A stretch of 64,000 bases of DNA from Cymbomonas tetramitiformis (Eukaryota > Chlorophyta > Pyramimonadophyceae > Pyramimonadales > Pyramimonadaceae), in the NCBI GenBank assembly GCA_001247695.2, contig LGRX02035431.1, forward strand, positions 99,163 through 163,162. Reading direction: 5' to 3'. The notes under the pieces are model-generated. The model saw only the letters and a program-made list of their open reading frames with translations, was not told the origin of the DNA and ran no database searches. Below, in pieces: positions 1 to 10,769 of this stretch; within the stretch, counting starts at the first letter, position 1; each line of letters opens with the position of its first letter. The position numbers and the translations under genes were made by a program.

Positions 1-451
1 GGAAGAACCGCTCGAAGGAAAAAAGGGTGTCGATATTACGCTGCTGTGTGATCACGACCGTCACGCTTTCCCCCTCTGCCCTAGTGTTCGACTCTGTGAC
101 CTTCTTGCCAAGAGGCCTTATTATTGTCTCAAATACTTGCCTGGGAAATCTACTGAGGGTTGTGAACTTATTCGCTTTGTCTGTGCCAGTCATATCAGCA
201 AAGGTAGCCTTGACTAACTCGACTGTGAACCCCGCGTTATCTACAATAGAAACTTGTAAATTCCTAACGGGGGCCTGACATTGGTGACACTTACGAGTGT
301 CCCTATACCCATACTCCTTCAGTGACGCCATCCTGAGGTCCAGACCACACTCTAAGCAGAAATGGGCTATTATTCCTGTAGGGTACACAACCCCGAATTT
401 CAGCGCGAAAACAGCCACAATAAGTGCGATAGGAACCGGGAGAAAAGGCAT
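1..451 (-). CDS. Partial unknown protein with zinc-ribbon cysteines, runs off the left edge
   Basis: Reading the minus strand from the ATG at 451 down to base 1 gives 150 codons without a stop, so the gene continues beyond the window. The start is followed by a hydrophobic stretch (about residues 4-30) that could be a signal anchor or membrane segment. Two CxxC pairs follow (CLEC near residue 34 and CHQC near residue 54), arranged like a small zinc ribbon. The rest is a mixed, globular-looking sequence ending near an FERFF motif at the window edge. Codon use looks ordinary and there are no frameshifts. I do not recognise the family. It could be a host gene or a gene of viral or mobile origin. 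Coding status fairly sure, function unknown. Confidence 0.55.
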   Translation of the reverse strand, partial: MPFLPVPIALIVAVFALKFGVVYPTGIIAHFCLECGLDLRMASLKEYGYRDTRKCHQCQAPVRNLQVSIVDNAGFTVELVKATFADMTGTDKANKFTTLSRFPRQVFETIIRPLGKKVTESNTRAEGESVTVVITQQRNIDTLFSFERFF

Positions 452-1004
452 CGACTGAGACACCTAACTAAAATTCGAGGACACCAGATGTTTTGAAAAA
501 TAGGCAAACTAAAAATTCACCAAAGCATTTCAACACGCTATGTTCTCATTTCTTAGCTAAATCAAGCCGCCTCACCTCTAAAACTGTCAAACTGACGCTC
601 GTGTATGCAATACGCCGACTTATATGCGCCCAAACAAGATACTCTGTGCTCGACAGTGCAATGAAATGCAGCCTAAAAAATGTTTTTTATTGACTAAAAA
701 ACAAAATTTTGGTCATCTGCCGCCATGCAGTGCCACGTAGGCAAGCGCCTGAGCGTGCGCGTGCCACCCTGTCCGACTCCAGTTTTTGGCGCGGCTTAAC
801 AATAAAAAATGACAGAAAAGGGCGATTCCTAGATGGTCATTTACCGACTCTGTCAGGTGCCATATGATCTGAGGTGGCTCTACAGCTTGTGCAAGTCAAC
901 ATTCTTTACGTACTTTACGCACGTCGAAGCTAGCATACTCACGCACGAGGCGCAACATCGCATGTCGCAGGCCTCCTAAGGGAGACACCAAATACCACGA
1001 CCGC
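452..1004. other. No recognisable gene
   Basis: AT-rich from 452 to about 715, then mixed composition. This holds the upstream region of the leftmost minus-strand CDS. Short ORFs here have no features of real proteins. No repeat array or strong promoter motif was seen. Confidence 0.4.
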
Positions 1005-1069
1005 ATGCACGAGATCCTTGGACAGGATCAAGTTTCTGCACCAGCTGTTGTTTTCGAGGGTCGGGTCTC

Positions 1070-1735
1070 GTGCGCACTGAGCGTACGGATTCCACCAAGG
1101 ACGCCACTGAGGAATCTCCTGAGCTTTCAGCCCCAGCTCCTTCCACTTGCACTCCTGTTGCCAAGCAGAAGCGTGCACGCGCTGCAAAGGCAAAGGTAAT
1201 GTCTAAGCTCGCCTTGTTTGCCTTGTATATACTTCCCAAAGCATACTACACTCGCATTTCTCCATCATCTAACCGTGTGCACACTTCTTATCGCATCTTT
1301 GCACGTCTGTTGCCAGGAGGTGTTTGTTTTGCCCAGCTCCAGCGACGAAGACGAGTGTGCCATGGACGGGGATGGCACCGACGCGGTTCCCCTCCTGACT
1401 CTCAAAACCCCAAGCGCCCCAAGACACGCGAGGAGAAGACAAGGGCCAGGCAAGCTAGCAACTCCCGTCGCAAGGCCGCTGAGTTCCTCATCCCCTTGAT
1501 CGAGTTGCTGAAGACCGAGGGGGAGAAGTCACGCGTCTTTCAGGCGGAACTGTTCCATATATAAGTCGGAGCAGAACCGCATGGAGCAGCAATACCTATG
1601 TTCATTAATAAGGCGTCGGGTAAGCCGTGCCCAGAACCATTAATCATGCAGGCCGCCAGGGCCGAGGGCGTGCTCCTGGCCGAGGTCGCCAAGGCCGAGG
1701 CCGCCAAAGCCGAGGCCGCGGCCGTTGCATCAGCC
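1070..1735 (+). pseudogene. Decayed gene for a basic, acidic-patch, Ala/Glu-tailed protein
   Basis: Two exons can be joined in phase: one ending at 1195 (AAAG|GTAATG) and one starting at 1317 after TTGCCAG. The first has a Ser/Thr/Pro-rich then basic segment ending in KRARAAKAK. The second opens with an acidic patch (SSSDEDE). Near 1388 the frame shifts; the other frame then reads a basic helix (PKRPKTREEKTRARQ) and a helical segment to the stop at 1561. A later ORF from the ATG at 1646 is made of Ala/Glu/Lys repeats and ends at 1735. The order acidic patch, basic region, Ala/Glu-rich helix resembles accessory DNA-binding proteins of plant DNA transposons, but no catalytic or Myb motif is certain. 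The frameshift suggests a pseudogene. Confidence 0.35.
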
Positions 1736-2244
1736 TAGTTGGCTTGCGGGAGAGAGGCTTCACTAGCTTACTGTGCTCTCCGCCTTTTTTGATCGCTGAC
1801 CTAATCCTGGCGTGGGCCGTTGGCCAAGACTTGGACATCGTTTGGACGCCGGAGACTATTGGTCTAATGCCCCACCGTACCGACGTGATTTTCTCGCTCC
1901 TTACGAGCACAATGGCCTCATGTTATTTCTCTATGGACGACTGGACATCGTGCCTGGAAGGAAGATGCGTCGTTGCATCTTTATGGTGCTCTTTAAAAAC
2001 TGCACCATCCGTGATGCGTCCGTGCGCTCGTATGCGTCCCTACGCTCGGAACTTGTATCGTGCACCACAACAAGGCGATATGAGGGCGTGCGGGTGGGCG
2101 GCTGGCAGAGGAGGGAGAGGTCGATGCCACAAACTCCAGGGTATACAAGTCGCTCATCGAACAGGTGCGTGAAGAGTCCTTCTGGGATGCGAAGCAGGAA
2201 CGTGACCCAACACAGGCGAGCATTCTGTTTATTGCCAAATGGGT

Positions 2245-2530
2245 ACGGTGGGTTAACCCACCGTTATGACGATTTTAACTCCTATGCGGGAATGATCCCC
2301 GAAAATGGACATTTAATTCGATCGATTTACCCTCAATAAACGCATATCTAGACCCCTTAGACACCCCCTATCAAGGCTTTCAATATCTCAAATTGTGCCT
2401 AACGATGCCAAGAAGAATTTGGTTGCAATCACGCACACATATGCTTTCATAATTTATGGGCTGATTAAAGCGACGGTGTAGCCAACCATACCGTGGGAAG
2501 TCCAAATGCCATTCCAGCATAGGAGTTAAA
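2245..2530. repeat. Inverted-repeat (MITE-like) element with a perfect 20-bp palindrome at its edge
   Basis: Bases 2245-2264 form the perfect palindrome ACGGTGGGTTAACCCACCGT. Just inside it, 2274-2294 pairs with the reverse complement of 2510-2530 with one mismatch in 21. The interior of about 215 bases is non-coding. This is the layout of a small non-autonomous DNA element with imperfect terminal inverted repeats. No target-site duplication was established. Confidence 0.5.
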
Positions 2531-2929
2531 CAACCCAAAGCTTCTATGTAACGGCGTATATGGTCTCAAACTTATGTTTCATGGCACTCATTAAGAGTCC
2601 CTTCGAACATGGAAAACATACTTTGCACCATTCTAAGCTGTTTTCGAAATTTTATGTAAGAGGCGCATGAAGTTGCCAAATATTATGGTGCGTTGGGAAA
2701 TTTGCTTACTCCATATATTTAGTCAATACCACGCCCGGCACGCTTGATTGTGTGTACGCTTCAAACGTCTATGCCGTAAAGTGTCATGCGGGTTCTCTAG
2801 CTACAAACACACATAAAACAAATTTTTACCGGAGGGCACTGTACCTTCATCTTCCATTGGAAATATACATCGACATGTGTGTGCGTTTTATTATGTAACC
2901 CTATATCCCCCAAAGTGGACCCATTTGTC

Positions 2930-3430
2930 GATATATAGTGCACATTTCATCATGTACGATGCCCACATATCTCCGGATAATCCGAGGGCGTGACCATCTA
3001 AGGCTGCACTGTCTCATTACTTGGTTTGGCACACTTGATACAAGTGTCAGTCCCACACTGCATGCAAGTTCGGCGACAAGTGAAAATGCAAGAAAATCCC
3101 AAAAATGTTATTGTAGTTCTGTTTATCGCACTGCCCAACTCGGAATTATTTGTCGTATAATCCGAGCAGATGACCATCAACATTTGTAAACATACTAAGA
3201 ATGATATTTGATATTTGACAAGAGTTTTATTCGACTCTGTGCATTTTGCATAACAAATAAATGGGAGTTGAATTTTCAGTACTTTGCCACGGCAGTGCAT
3301 ACATTTAAGTGCTTCGTATCTCGAGTTGCGACAAAATATAATCCGACGAAGTGACACTTTAAAAACCATAATGTCCAGAAAATCATTTCTAATCATTTGC
3401 CACAAATTATGCAGTGGTCAAAATATGTCC
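2930..3430. repeat. Diverged tandem satellite, period about 182 bp
   Basis: A motif beginning ATAATCCGA followed by TGACCATC or TGACACTT recurs near 2977, 3158 and 3341, so the period is about 182 bases. Flanking sequence is also partly shared between copies. A minus-strand ORF across it is rich in CxxC pairs, but its two halves come from neighbouring monomers, so I treat it as satellite and not as a zinc-finger gene. Confidence 0.45.
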
Positions 3431-3749
3431 CATTTCATTGCATACGGTACTAGGGTGTGAGTTATGCATTCCCGCTGGTGCGTGTGGGCGGGAATGGGCT
3501 GTCCAAGAGTTTGGCGGGCAATGATGCCCCAACCCCCTTGACTATAGCTTGAAGGCTCGAGTGACCGCATGTGACCCGGACAAAGCACCTAGCAATCGTA
3601 CGATTCGAAGTGACGTTCGAATATGACAGAGACAAGCACGCGAAGTCTCTCGTCTTCATCGATCATCACCGCGTATTTGCACTTGGGTGAGTATATGACA
3701 ATACACATGCAAGTGTGGCAGTTGCGATACAGGAAGCGAGTTGTGAGCT

Positions 3750-3781
3750 TGTGTGTGTGTGTGTGCGCGCGCGCGCGCGCG
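3750..3781. repeat. (GT)n/(GC)n alternating purine-pyrimidine tract
   Basis: About 32 bases of strict alternation: GT repeats running straight into GC repeats. Such tracts can adopt Z-DNA. No gene start lies directly beside it. Confidence 0.85.
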
Positions 3782-3811
3782 AAGGGGTATATGAATCACA
3801 GATTACTTGTG

Positions 3812-4115
3812 AATAAACTGTACAATAATTTTCATTAATAAATCATTAGATTGAAATGACTTCACAGCCATTTCGTGAATTATAATTATATAACATGTAT
3901 ATGCATCGTCATCGCATCGTCATCGCATCGGCAGTGCATCGTCATCCACATTCAGGCATTCCAGCTTTGACACAATGAACTGTACAATAATCTTCATTGA
4001 TAAATTATTAGGTTGAAATGAATTCACAGCCAGTTCGTGAATTATAATTATATAACATGTATATGCATCGTCATCGCATCGTCATCAACATTCAGGCATT
4101 CGGGCTTTGACACAT
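3812..4115. repeat. Tandem duplication of an about 165-bp AT-rich unit
   Basis: Two adjacent copies begin at about 3812 and 3977. Both run through a block with AACTGTACAATAAT, a GAATTATAATTATATAACATG segment, a run of CATCGTCATCG, and TTCAGGCATTC. The CATCGT microsatellite part is longer in the first copy. Another short duplication, built on ATATATGTATACCA and GATTTGAAT, lies at 4205-4290. Confidence 0.75.
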
Positions 4116-4711
4116 GATTTTATAGTCGACTTAATATACACTTGCGTTGTTTTGTGGCTTGACATCTGGCAAGCGTGCTTCAGATTTCAATGACCTTTCA
4201 AAATTCTTCATTATATATGTATACCAGAGATTTGAATCATCGTCAATATAAATTCATACCATATATGTATACCATAGATTTGAATAATCGTCAAACTTTT
4301 GAATAATCGTGACTTTGAGGGCATATCGTGTAAGCGATTCCCACCGGTTTTGCACGCGATGCGAAGCGGCAAGATCGCGACAAGCAAAATGCGCGATCGC
4401 GGCGATCACTGATAACCCGGCGGTCACCCCGTCGGTTTATATTTTGAATCTCAGTGGTATATTTCCCGCGCAGCGAAAATTCGGACCCGGTTTTCGAAAA
4501 TCCCATTTCATCGTGCATAAGGTACTATTATTTTCTCACGTTTTCTCAAGTTGAGCGCGATAGGAGGCATGTTTAACAGCGTCTGCCGCCAAGTCTATTG
4601 ACCCCCGAGTACTTTTAGAATATTGGTTTTAGGTGTCTAGTTGGTCACTATAATGTCACATTTCTTGCGGAACCGCGTAACGACCCCGTTACGCCCCAAA
4701 AGCGTGGGGTT

Positions 4712-4750
4712 GGTTTACCCACCGTAACAGCGTGTTACGGTGGGTAAACC
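4712..4750. repeat. Perfect 17-bp stem / 5-nt loop inverted repeat
   Basis: GGTTTACCCACCGTAAC, then AGCGT, then the exact reverse complement. The arm holds the same GGTGGGT/ACCCACC core as the palindrome at 2245-2264, so the two may be ends of related elements. Just upstream, 4675-4710 holds shorter hairpins (CGTAACG/CGTTACG). Confidence 0.85.
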
Positions 4751-5102
4751 CACCGATCTGGCAATAGACAATTCACTTGCATCTACTGGAGGAAGTAATG
4801 GCAGGCTGGAACGGCCTCCCAAGGCGCTCTGGGAAGTTGAGGATTTGCTCAAGAAGATGGAGGATTTTGTCAGAGGTTCCACCTTTCACTATGGCAGGCA
4901 CGTGGACATGTGTGTTGGAGAGGTGATCCGCCACTGCTTGGGAGTCTTGCACACTTGTGGACTGGCAGACTGGCAGGAGGACGAGCCTGATTTCCTTGAA
5001 CGTGAAGGAGATGAAGACGTGATACTGCCTGCCACACAATTTGGAGGTGCAGAAAATAGTGCAGAGAAGTGCATGCCGGACGGGGAAGGCACTGAGGCAT
5101 GA
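4740..5102 (+). CDS. Possible exon or small ORF of unknown function
   Basis: An open frame of about 120 codons with protein-like composition: a helical segment (WEVEDLLKKMEDFVRG) and an acidic C-terminus, then a stop and an AT-rich region that looks like a 3' UTR. The first in-frame ATG lies well inside, at the methionine of KKMED. The frame upstream is the hairpin at 4712-4750. It may therefore be the last exon of a gene or part of a mobile element. No family recognised. Confidence 0.3.
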   Translation: MGKPTDLAIDNSLASTGGSNGRLERPPKALWEVEDLLKKMEDFVRGSTFHYGRHVDMCVGEVIRHCLGVLHTCGLADWQEDEPDFLEREGDEDVILPATQFGGAENSAEKCMPDGEGTEA

Positions 5103-5734
5103 GCAACAGTTGGTTTTTTTGTAGTTAAAGATTAAGAAGAAGAATTGGCATGTAGAACGTTATTTTGCGTAGTGGTATGATAGAAACTGTATATGACATG
5201 ATGGTGTTTTTTTAGTGAAGGCGATATAGTATCGGTTGTATGTGATTGATATTCCCATTTGTATTCCTTTGTGCCTAGCTAGTTACATTACTAATTGCAT
5301 TGAAGATGCTCGAGTGTTCCTTTGCCTATCGTATGTGGTGTATTTCGCATAGCATGCTTTTGCAATACATATCCACACGTTTGTAGCACGTGTACAATAA
5401 ATTGTAGCATGTCTCCAACACATGGGATAATATCATCAACACTATTGTAGTATATTGCAACATATCCTTAGTACATATGTAATATATTGAAGTTTAATGT
5501 GCAACCCATATGCAGTATGTCCGCAGTATATATTGAATATGTTGAACTTTAATGTACAACACATCTGCAATACACCTGCAGCATGTATTCAACGTGCTTG
5601 CAATATGCTTATGTACTACCCTCCACATGCTTTCTGCACGTCTGTAACACTATGTTGAACATATGTTGAAGGTATATTGAAAAAGACAATTTCAATATGT
5701 CTTCAATATACCTGCTGTGCCGGCCTACTCGGTA
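5103..5734. other. AT-rich non-coding stretch
   Basis: Low-complexity AT-rich sequence. Loosely repeated words (TGTAGCA, AATATGTTGAA, CAACATAT) recur every 50-70 bases. No gene seen. Confidence 0.5.
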
Positions 5735-6860
5735 TAAACCCTGGTATAACCCCTTGGGGGTTGTATACCCTTATAGAACCCCCTGGGGGTTGTATACCCT
5801 TATGGAACCCCCCTGGGGGTTGTATACCCTTATGGAGCCCCATTGGGGGTTGTATCCCCTTATGGAACCCCCCTGGGGGTTGTATACCCTTATGCAATCC
5901 CCCTGGGGGTTGTATACCCTTATGGAACCCCCCTGGGGGTTGTATACCCTTATGGAACCCCCCTCGGGGTTGTATACCCTTATGGAACCCCCCTCGGGGC
6001 TGTATACCCTTATGGAACCCCCCTTGAGGTTGTATACCCTTACGGAACCCCCCTCGGGGTTGTATACCCTTATGGAACCCCCCCTGGGGGTTGTACACCC
6101 TTATGTAACCCCCCCTGGGGGTTATACCCTTATGGAACCGCCCGAGGGGTTGTGTACCTCTTATATAGCTCCCCTGAGGGGTTGTATAATTCTTATATAG
6201 CCCCCTCGGGGTTGTATGCCCTTATAGAACCCTCCCTTGGGGGTTGTATACCATTATAGACTGCCCCGGGGTTTTATACCTCATAGAACTGGGGCTGTAT
6301 TCCCTTATCGACCTCCCTGGGGTTGTATTCCCTTATAAACCCCCCTGGGGTCGTAAACCCTTATAGAAACTCTGGGGGTTGTACACCCTTATAGAGGCCC
6401 TGGGGTTGTATATCCTATACTTCTTCCCCCCTTCCCCCGGGGTTGTACACCCTATATAACTCGGGGGGTTGCATATCCTTATATATCCCCCGGGAGGGGG
6501 GTTGCATATCTCTTATATAACTCGGGGGGTTAAGGTTTCTATATAACCCCCGTGGGGGTTGTGCTCCTACATATCCGGGGTATATCTTATAACCCCCCCT
6601 TGGGGGGGGTGTATATCCTTACATAACCCCGTGGTGGAAGGGGGGTTGTATATCTCATAACCCCCGGGGGGTTGTATATCTCATCTAACCTCGGGGCTGT
6701 ATATCCTTATATACTGGGGGTTGTATATCCTATATAGTCCCTGGGGGGTTGTATACCTGTATATACTCGGGGTTAGTTATATAAGTATAACCTTTGGGGT
6801 TATATAACCCCCGATATAAGGGGTATATCGGCTCTCGGGGGGCTTATATATCCCTAAGGG
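5735..6860. repeat. 30-bp minisatellite, regular then degenerate
   Basis: From about 5735 to 6270 a 30-bp unit containing GGGGGTTGTATACCCTTATG repeats almost without length change. From 6270 to 6860 the units vary in length and sequence but keep the CCCC...GGGG...TTGTATA core. Because 30 is divisible by three, open frames exist on both strands (for example a GIQPPGGFHK-type repeat). These are by-products of the array. Each unit has a short C-run/G-run inverted repeat around TATA. Confidence 0.9.
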
Positions 6861-7189
6861 TTATCCACACCCAAATCGATATAACCCCACAGCCCTAATG
6901 GAGTCCCGCCCGACCCGGACGGTAGCGGTAACCGGTAGGCGTAGCCGAATGAATAGTGCTCCCTGATTTGATCTTTACCGAAACCAAGAGTTCACGAGAA
7001 TACCTGCACAAGTATTCACGAGAATACCTGCACCGTGCTATATCCAACAGTTATAGGTACACGCAAGTCTCATTACTACTTACGACGTCATTCGCAACAC
7101 ACGTCTCCTTTCCACGGAGTAATCTGACAAGGTCCCTGTGGTTTTCGTTACGCATTCATAGTATCGCCCCAACGACAAAATAAGCATCG

Positions 7190-7530
7190 ATGGGTTCAGG
7201 AAGAGACAAACGGGGAAAATCTAATGGGACCACACCCGGGAAAGGGGCTGAGAAGACAGAGCGGAAAACTGAGAAGGCCGAATTTAAACGAGAAAGACGT
7301 GCGCAGAAGGCTTCAGAAGTGCGTGAGCTTACGGCGCCCACGCTAGTGATCCAGCTTAAGCACTTGTTGTATCTTCACAGGAATTCTCTTCGAAATAGGA
7401 AACATGAAGCGTCTCATTCACACGTCCGAATTTCTAAACAACCGAAGGGACACTGCACGATAAAATGCCTTCGTTTCGTCCGTGTAGGGTGATGAGGATG
7501 ACATTGATGCTATCCTGGCTGGCAGACAGA
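7190..7530 (+). CDS. 5' exons of a Kelch-repeat (KLHDC4-like) protein; the rest is missing
   Basis: The ATG at 7190 opens a basic N-terminus with the GKGAEKTERKTEKAEFKRER stretch, closely resembling the lysine-rich start of plant and algal KLHDC4-type Kelch proteins. The exon ends at 7318 (GAA|GTGCGT). The next starts at 7488 after GTGTAG and reads GDEDDIDAILAG in the same phase. That is the acidic DDIDAIL motif that precedes the Kelch repeats in this family. Directly after it the sequence becomes the 38-bp minisatellite at 7525. No Kelch blade (GGE, YNGQ) was found downstream on this strand; the region is instead occupied by the opposite-strand channel gene. This is either a 5' fragment left by a rearrangement, or the remaining exons lie beyond an unusually long intron. 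Confidence 0.6.
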
Positions 7531-8245
7531 GCCGGGAGTCAGCGGCGCCACGGGGTGACCTGGACAGAGCCGTGAGTCAGCGGTACCACAGGGTGACCTG
7601 GACAGAGCCGTGAGCCAGCGGTGCCCCAGGGTGACCTGGACAGAGCCGAGAGTCAGCGGTGCCACAGGGTGACCTGGACAGAGCCGGGAGTCAGCGGTGC
7701 CACGGGGTGACCTGGACAGAGCCGTGAGTCAGCAGTGCCATGGGGTGACCCGGACAGAGCCGTGAGTCAGCGGTGCCACGTGGTGACCTGGACAGAGCCG
7801 TGGGTCAGCGCTACCACGGGGTGACCTGGACAGAGCCGTGAGTCAGCGGTGCCACGTGGTGACCTGGACAGAGCCGTGGGTCAGCGCTACCACGGGGTGA
7901 CCTGGACAGAGCCGTGAGTCAGCGGTGCCACGGGGTGACCCGGACAGAGCCGTGAGTCAGTGGTGCCACGGGGTGACCTGGACAGAGCCGTGAGTCAGCG
8001 GTGCCCCAGGGTGACCTGGACAGAGCCGTGAGTCAAGCGCTACCACAGAGTGACCAGGACAGAGCTGTGAGTCAGCGGAACCACGTGGTGACCTGGACAG
8101 AGCCGTGAGTCAGCGGAGCCACAGGGTGACCTGGACAGAGCCGTGAGTCAGCGGTGCCAGGGGTGACCTGGACAGAGCCGTGAGTCAGCGGTGCCACGGG
8201 GTGACCTGGGCAGAGCCTTGAGTCAGCGGTGCCACGAGGAGGCAT
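7525..8245. repeat. 38-bp minisatellite, about 19 units
   Basis: The unit contains GACCTGGACAGAGCCGTGAG followed by TCAGCGGTGCCACGGGGT. Copies vary by single bases and small indels. It starts where the second Kelch exon should end. Each unit carries GGGGTGACC, a potential splice donor on the plus strand. Confidence 0.95.
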
Positions 8246-8360
8246 CATGCTAGTTAGCATCATATCCTCCTCTCATTAATTCATATATCTATACTGAAGT
8301 ATATCTTTTCTTTTTTGCTAAGGTTGCCAAAGGGTGACCGAATTCTTATTAGCTTTGCCC

Positions 8361-10769
8361 TCATGAGGCGGCTGAGTCATTGATTTCCATACGGGAATTT
8401 TGGGCCGAGTCACGAATTTCCCCGTTTCTGGTTGGAATCTGCAACTTGGGGACAATTTCGAGCTGACTGGCGCTCTCCATTTTGTGCAGGAGGGCTTTCA
8501 GCAGTGCATTCGTCTCCGCTTGTCGCTCTTGGATGCTGGCTACATTCTCTTCGAGCACTGTGCGGCGCGGCCCAAGCACACGGACGCAGTCAGCAACGTT
8601 TGTATTCGAGCTCGGACAAGGGCATAGACGGCACTTCCAACACCCAGGGGCACTTCCACAGCTGTGTCAATGGGTCTTAACACGCCCTTCACCGCAGAGC
8701 GCTCCTTTCACTCCCTTTGTCTCCGGCGCCCGCTTCCCCCTCTTCACTCGAGTGCGCTGCCCTACACCGAGGTCAACCGTTTTAGCAAAGGATTGAGGCT
8801 TGCAATTGGAGCCCAGTGTTCAGTCAGCCACTGCTGAATACAACCGCGGTGCCTTGTTCCTCGCGTCAGACATCGCCGCTCACTCTTGCCCCGAACTCGT
8901 GCTCTGGGAATCGCTATAATCAGTGCGCGCAAGACAGCGAAAAGATTTGCCCCAAATGCTCAACACCACACCCGGCCATGGCTGCTGGGGCAGCCCTATA
9001 GCAAGACAAAAACAGCGCACTGTGCGGCTCTGGCTCCTAACAATGTGAGCATCCCACCTTGCATCCGCCGCTCGACGTTATTGGAAGTCTTGTGCGCGCA
9101 AGTCCCAGACTTCGCGGAGGAGCCCCCCGTGGTCGGCTCTGCTTCTCTCGCCCCGTGCTGCTCATGCGGCTGCACGTTTCCCCGCAGCCGCCTCAGCGCA
9201 TCCCGGCGAGGGTCTCACTCCACACAGGGCACGCGCGTGTGAGCCCCCGCCAGCGAGATGCCGTGATGCGCATTCGGAACAAAAGGAAGCTAGGACATTG
9301 GGCAGGCCTGTCCTCCATCTTCGCACATCGGGCAGGCATGTCCTGCATTGTCGCACATCGGGCAGGCATGTCCTACATCTGGGCAGGCCTGTCCTCCATC
9401 TTCGCACATCGGGCAGGCATGTCCTGCATTGTCGCACATCGGGCAGGCATGTCCTACATCTTCACACACCGGGCAGACATGTCCTACATCTTCACACACC
9501 GGACCTACCTCTTCTCCATTCTCGAATTTCTGTCCTTGAGACTGTGCGCCTATTTCCTGCATGCTGCGTCGCCCAACCCGCCCGCGTTCCCATCAGTGCC
9601 CACAGGCAGCCCTGGCACATAAGCTCTCTCCTCACTGGAACCTGATTACACGCTTTCACAGGCACCTGTCTGCAACGACCAGTGCACATCACATCGTAGG
9701 ACTGGCACGGCCTCCGTGGCAGAGCCCCGTGCAAACTTGGTGCACATCACATCGCAGGACTGGCACGGCCTCCGTGGCAGAGCCCCGTGCAAACTTGGTG
9801 CACATCACATCGCAGGACTGGCACGGCCTCCGTGGCAGAGCCGTGCAAACTTGGTGCACATCACATCGCAGGACTGGCATGGCCTCGTGGCACAGCCCCG
9901 TGTAAACTTGTGCACATCACATCGCAGGACTGGCACGGCCTCCGTGGCACAGCCCCGTGTAAACTTGGTGCACATCACATCGCAGGACTGGCACGGCCTC
10001 CGTGGCACAGCCCCGTGTAAACTTGGTGCACATCACATCGCAGCGCAGCACAACTCACAGAACAACGCATCGCGGCATATCACGGCACATCACAACACAT
10101 TGCATCACAGCGCAACGAATCACAACACAACGTCTCACAGCACAACACAGCGCATCGCATGTAGCTCTCTTTCAGATCCTCTGGATCCATCTGCCTCCCT
10201 CAGCCTCCAAATGCCGTCCCTCTCATTCCTAACTCTTGGACGGGAACCCCTTCCAGCTGGGTCCTTGGATGCGGTCCCTTGGATGCGGTCCGTTGGATGC
10301 GGAAGGAGCAATGAGCTCATCCTGCCTCATCAAGATTGCCCATCAAGAACCAAGTGGGAGTCGTGGTGGTACGACCCGCAATCTCCCCCGTCAGTAGTTT
10401 ACTCGGCACTTTGTGCGGTCACCGGTTGAAGTGCCTCCTCACATCGCACTTCCCTTTGAGAGTGATGGAGAGTACCATTCCGATCTGAACCTCTCAACAT
10501 TCTCATCTTGATTCAATGCACCAGAAACGGCAGTAGGTAGGAGGCACGGTGCAGAAGGATCCCGGAAAGCATGCGTGGAGGGTGAGGGAGGGCTTACGTT
10601 TGTTGGAGCCGCGGTGGCATCGGCGTTCGCGGCGGTGATTGGGCCAACGGGGGGGTGGAGTAGGGAACGGTTCCCGGAGGCGACGATGTGCATGGAGGTT
10701 CCATGGCAGAAGCTCCTTCGCTGTCCTCCGGTATGTCAGCTTCACTCGTATCGCTGCCTGGGTTAAGTC
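8361..10769 (-). CDS. Probable C-terminal tail exons of the cyclic-nucleotide-binding channel
   Basis: Two exon-like blocks on the channel strand. 10598-10769 has clean borders (TTTTGCCAG|GACTTAAC and CAACAAAC|GTAAGC) and reads an acidic then Pro/Ser-rich low-complexity segment. 8361-8557 follows CGCACAG and reads a helix with heptad-like leucines (VLEENVASIQERQAETNALL), then a stop codon at 8361-8363. A coiled-coil at the very end would fit a tetrameric channel. Their assignment to the channel gene rests on strand, spacing and splice borders only; linking exons between 10769 and 11823 were not resolved. An alternative final exon ends in a stop near 10436. Confidence 0.35.
9290..9510. repeat. 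30-bp minisatellite
   Basis: Units built on GGGCAGGCATGTCCTACATC alternate two variants (TGCATTGTCGCA and TACATCTTCACA). Several overlapping open frames are by-products. Confidence 0.9.
9680..10050. repeat. 58-59-bp minisatellite, about 6 units
   Basis: The unit contains GTGCACATCACATCGCAGGA and CTGGCACGGCCTCCGTGGCA, repeating with a 58-59 base step and few changes. It lies in a presumed intron of the minus-strand channel gene. It is followed by a loose ACATCACA-rich stretch to about 10160. Confidence 0.9.

Noticed and set aside
2998..3405. Minus-strand cysteine-rich 135-codon ORF, at first sight a zinc-ribbon protein
   Set aside because: The cysteine pairs repeat with the 182-bp satellite period; no gene context.
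5703..6098. Minus-strand ORF of 131 codons made of PQGGFHKGIQ repeats
   Set aside because: A by-product of the 30-bp minisatellite; the opposite strand and other frames are equally open.
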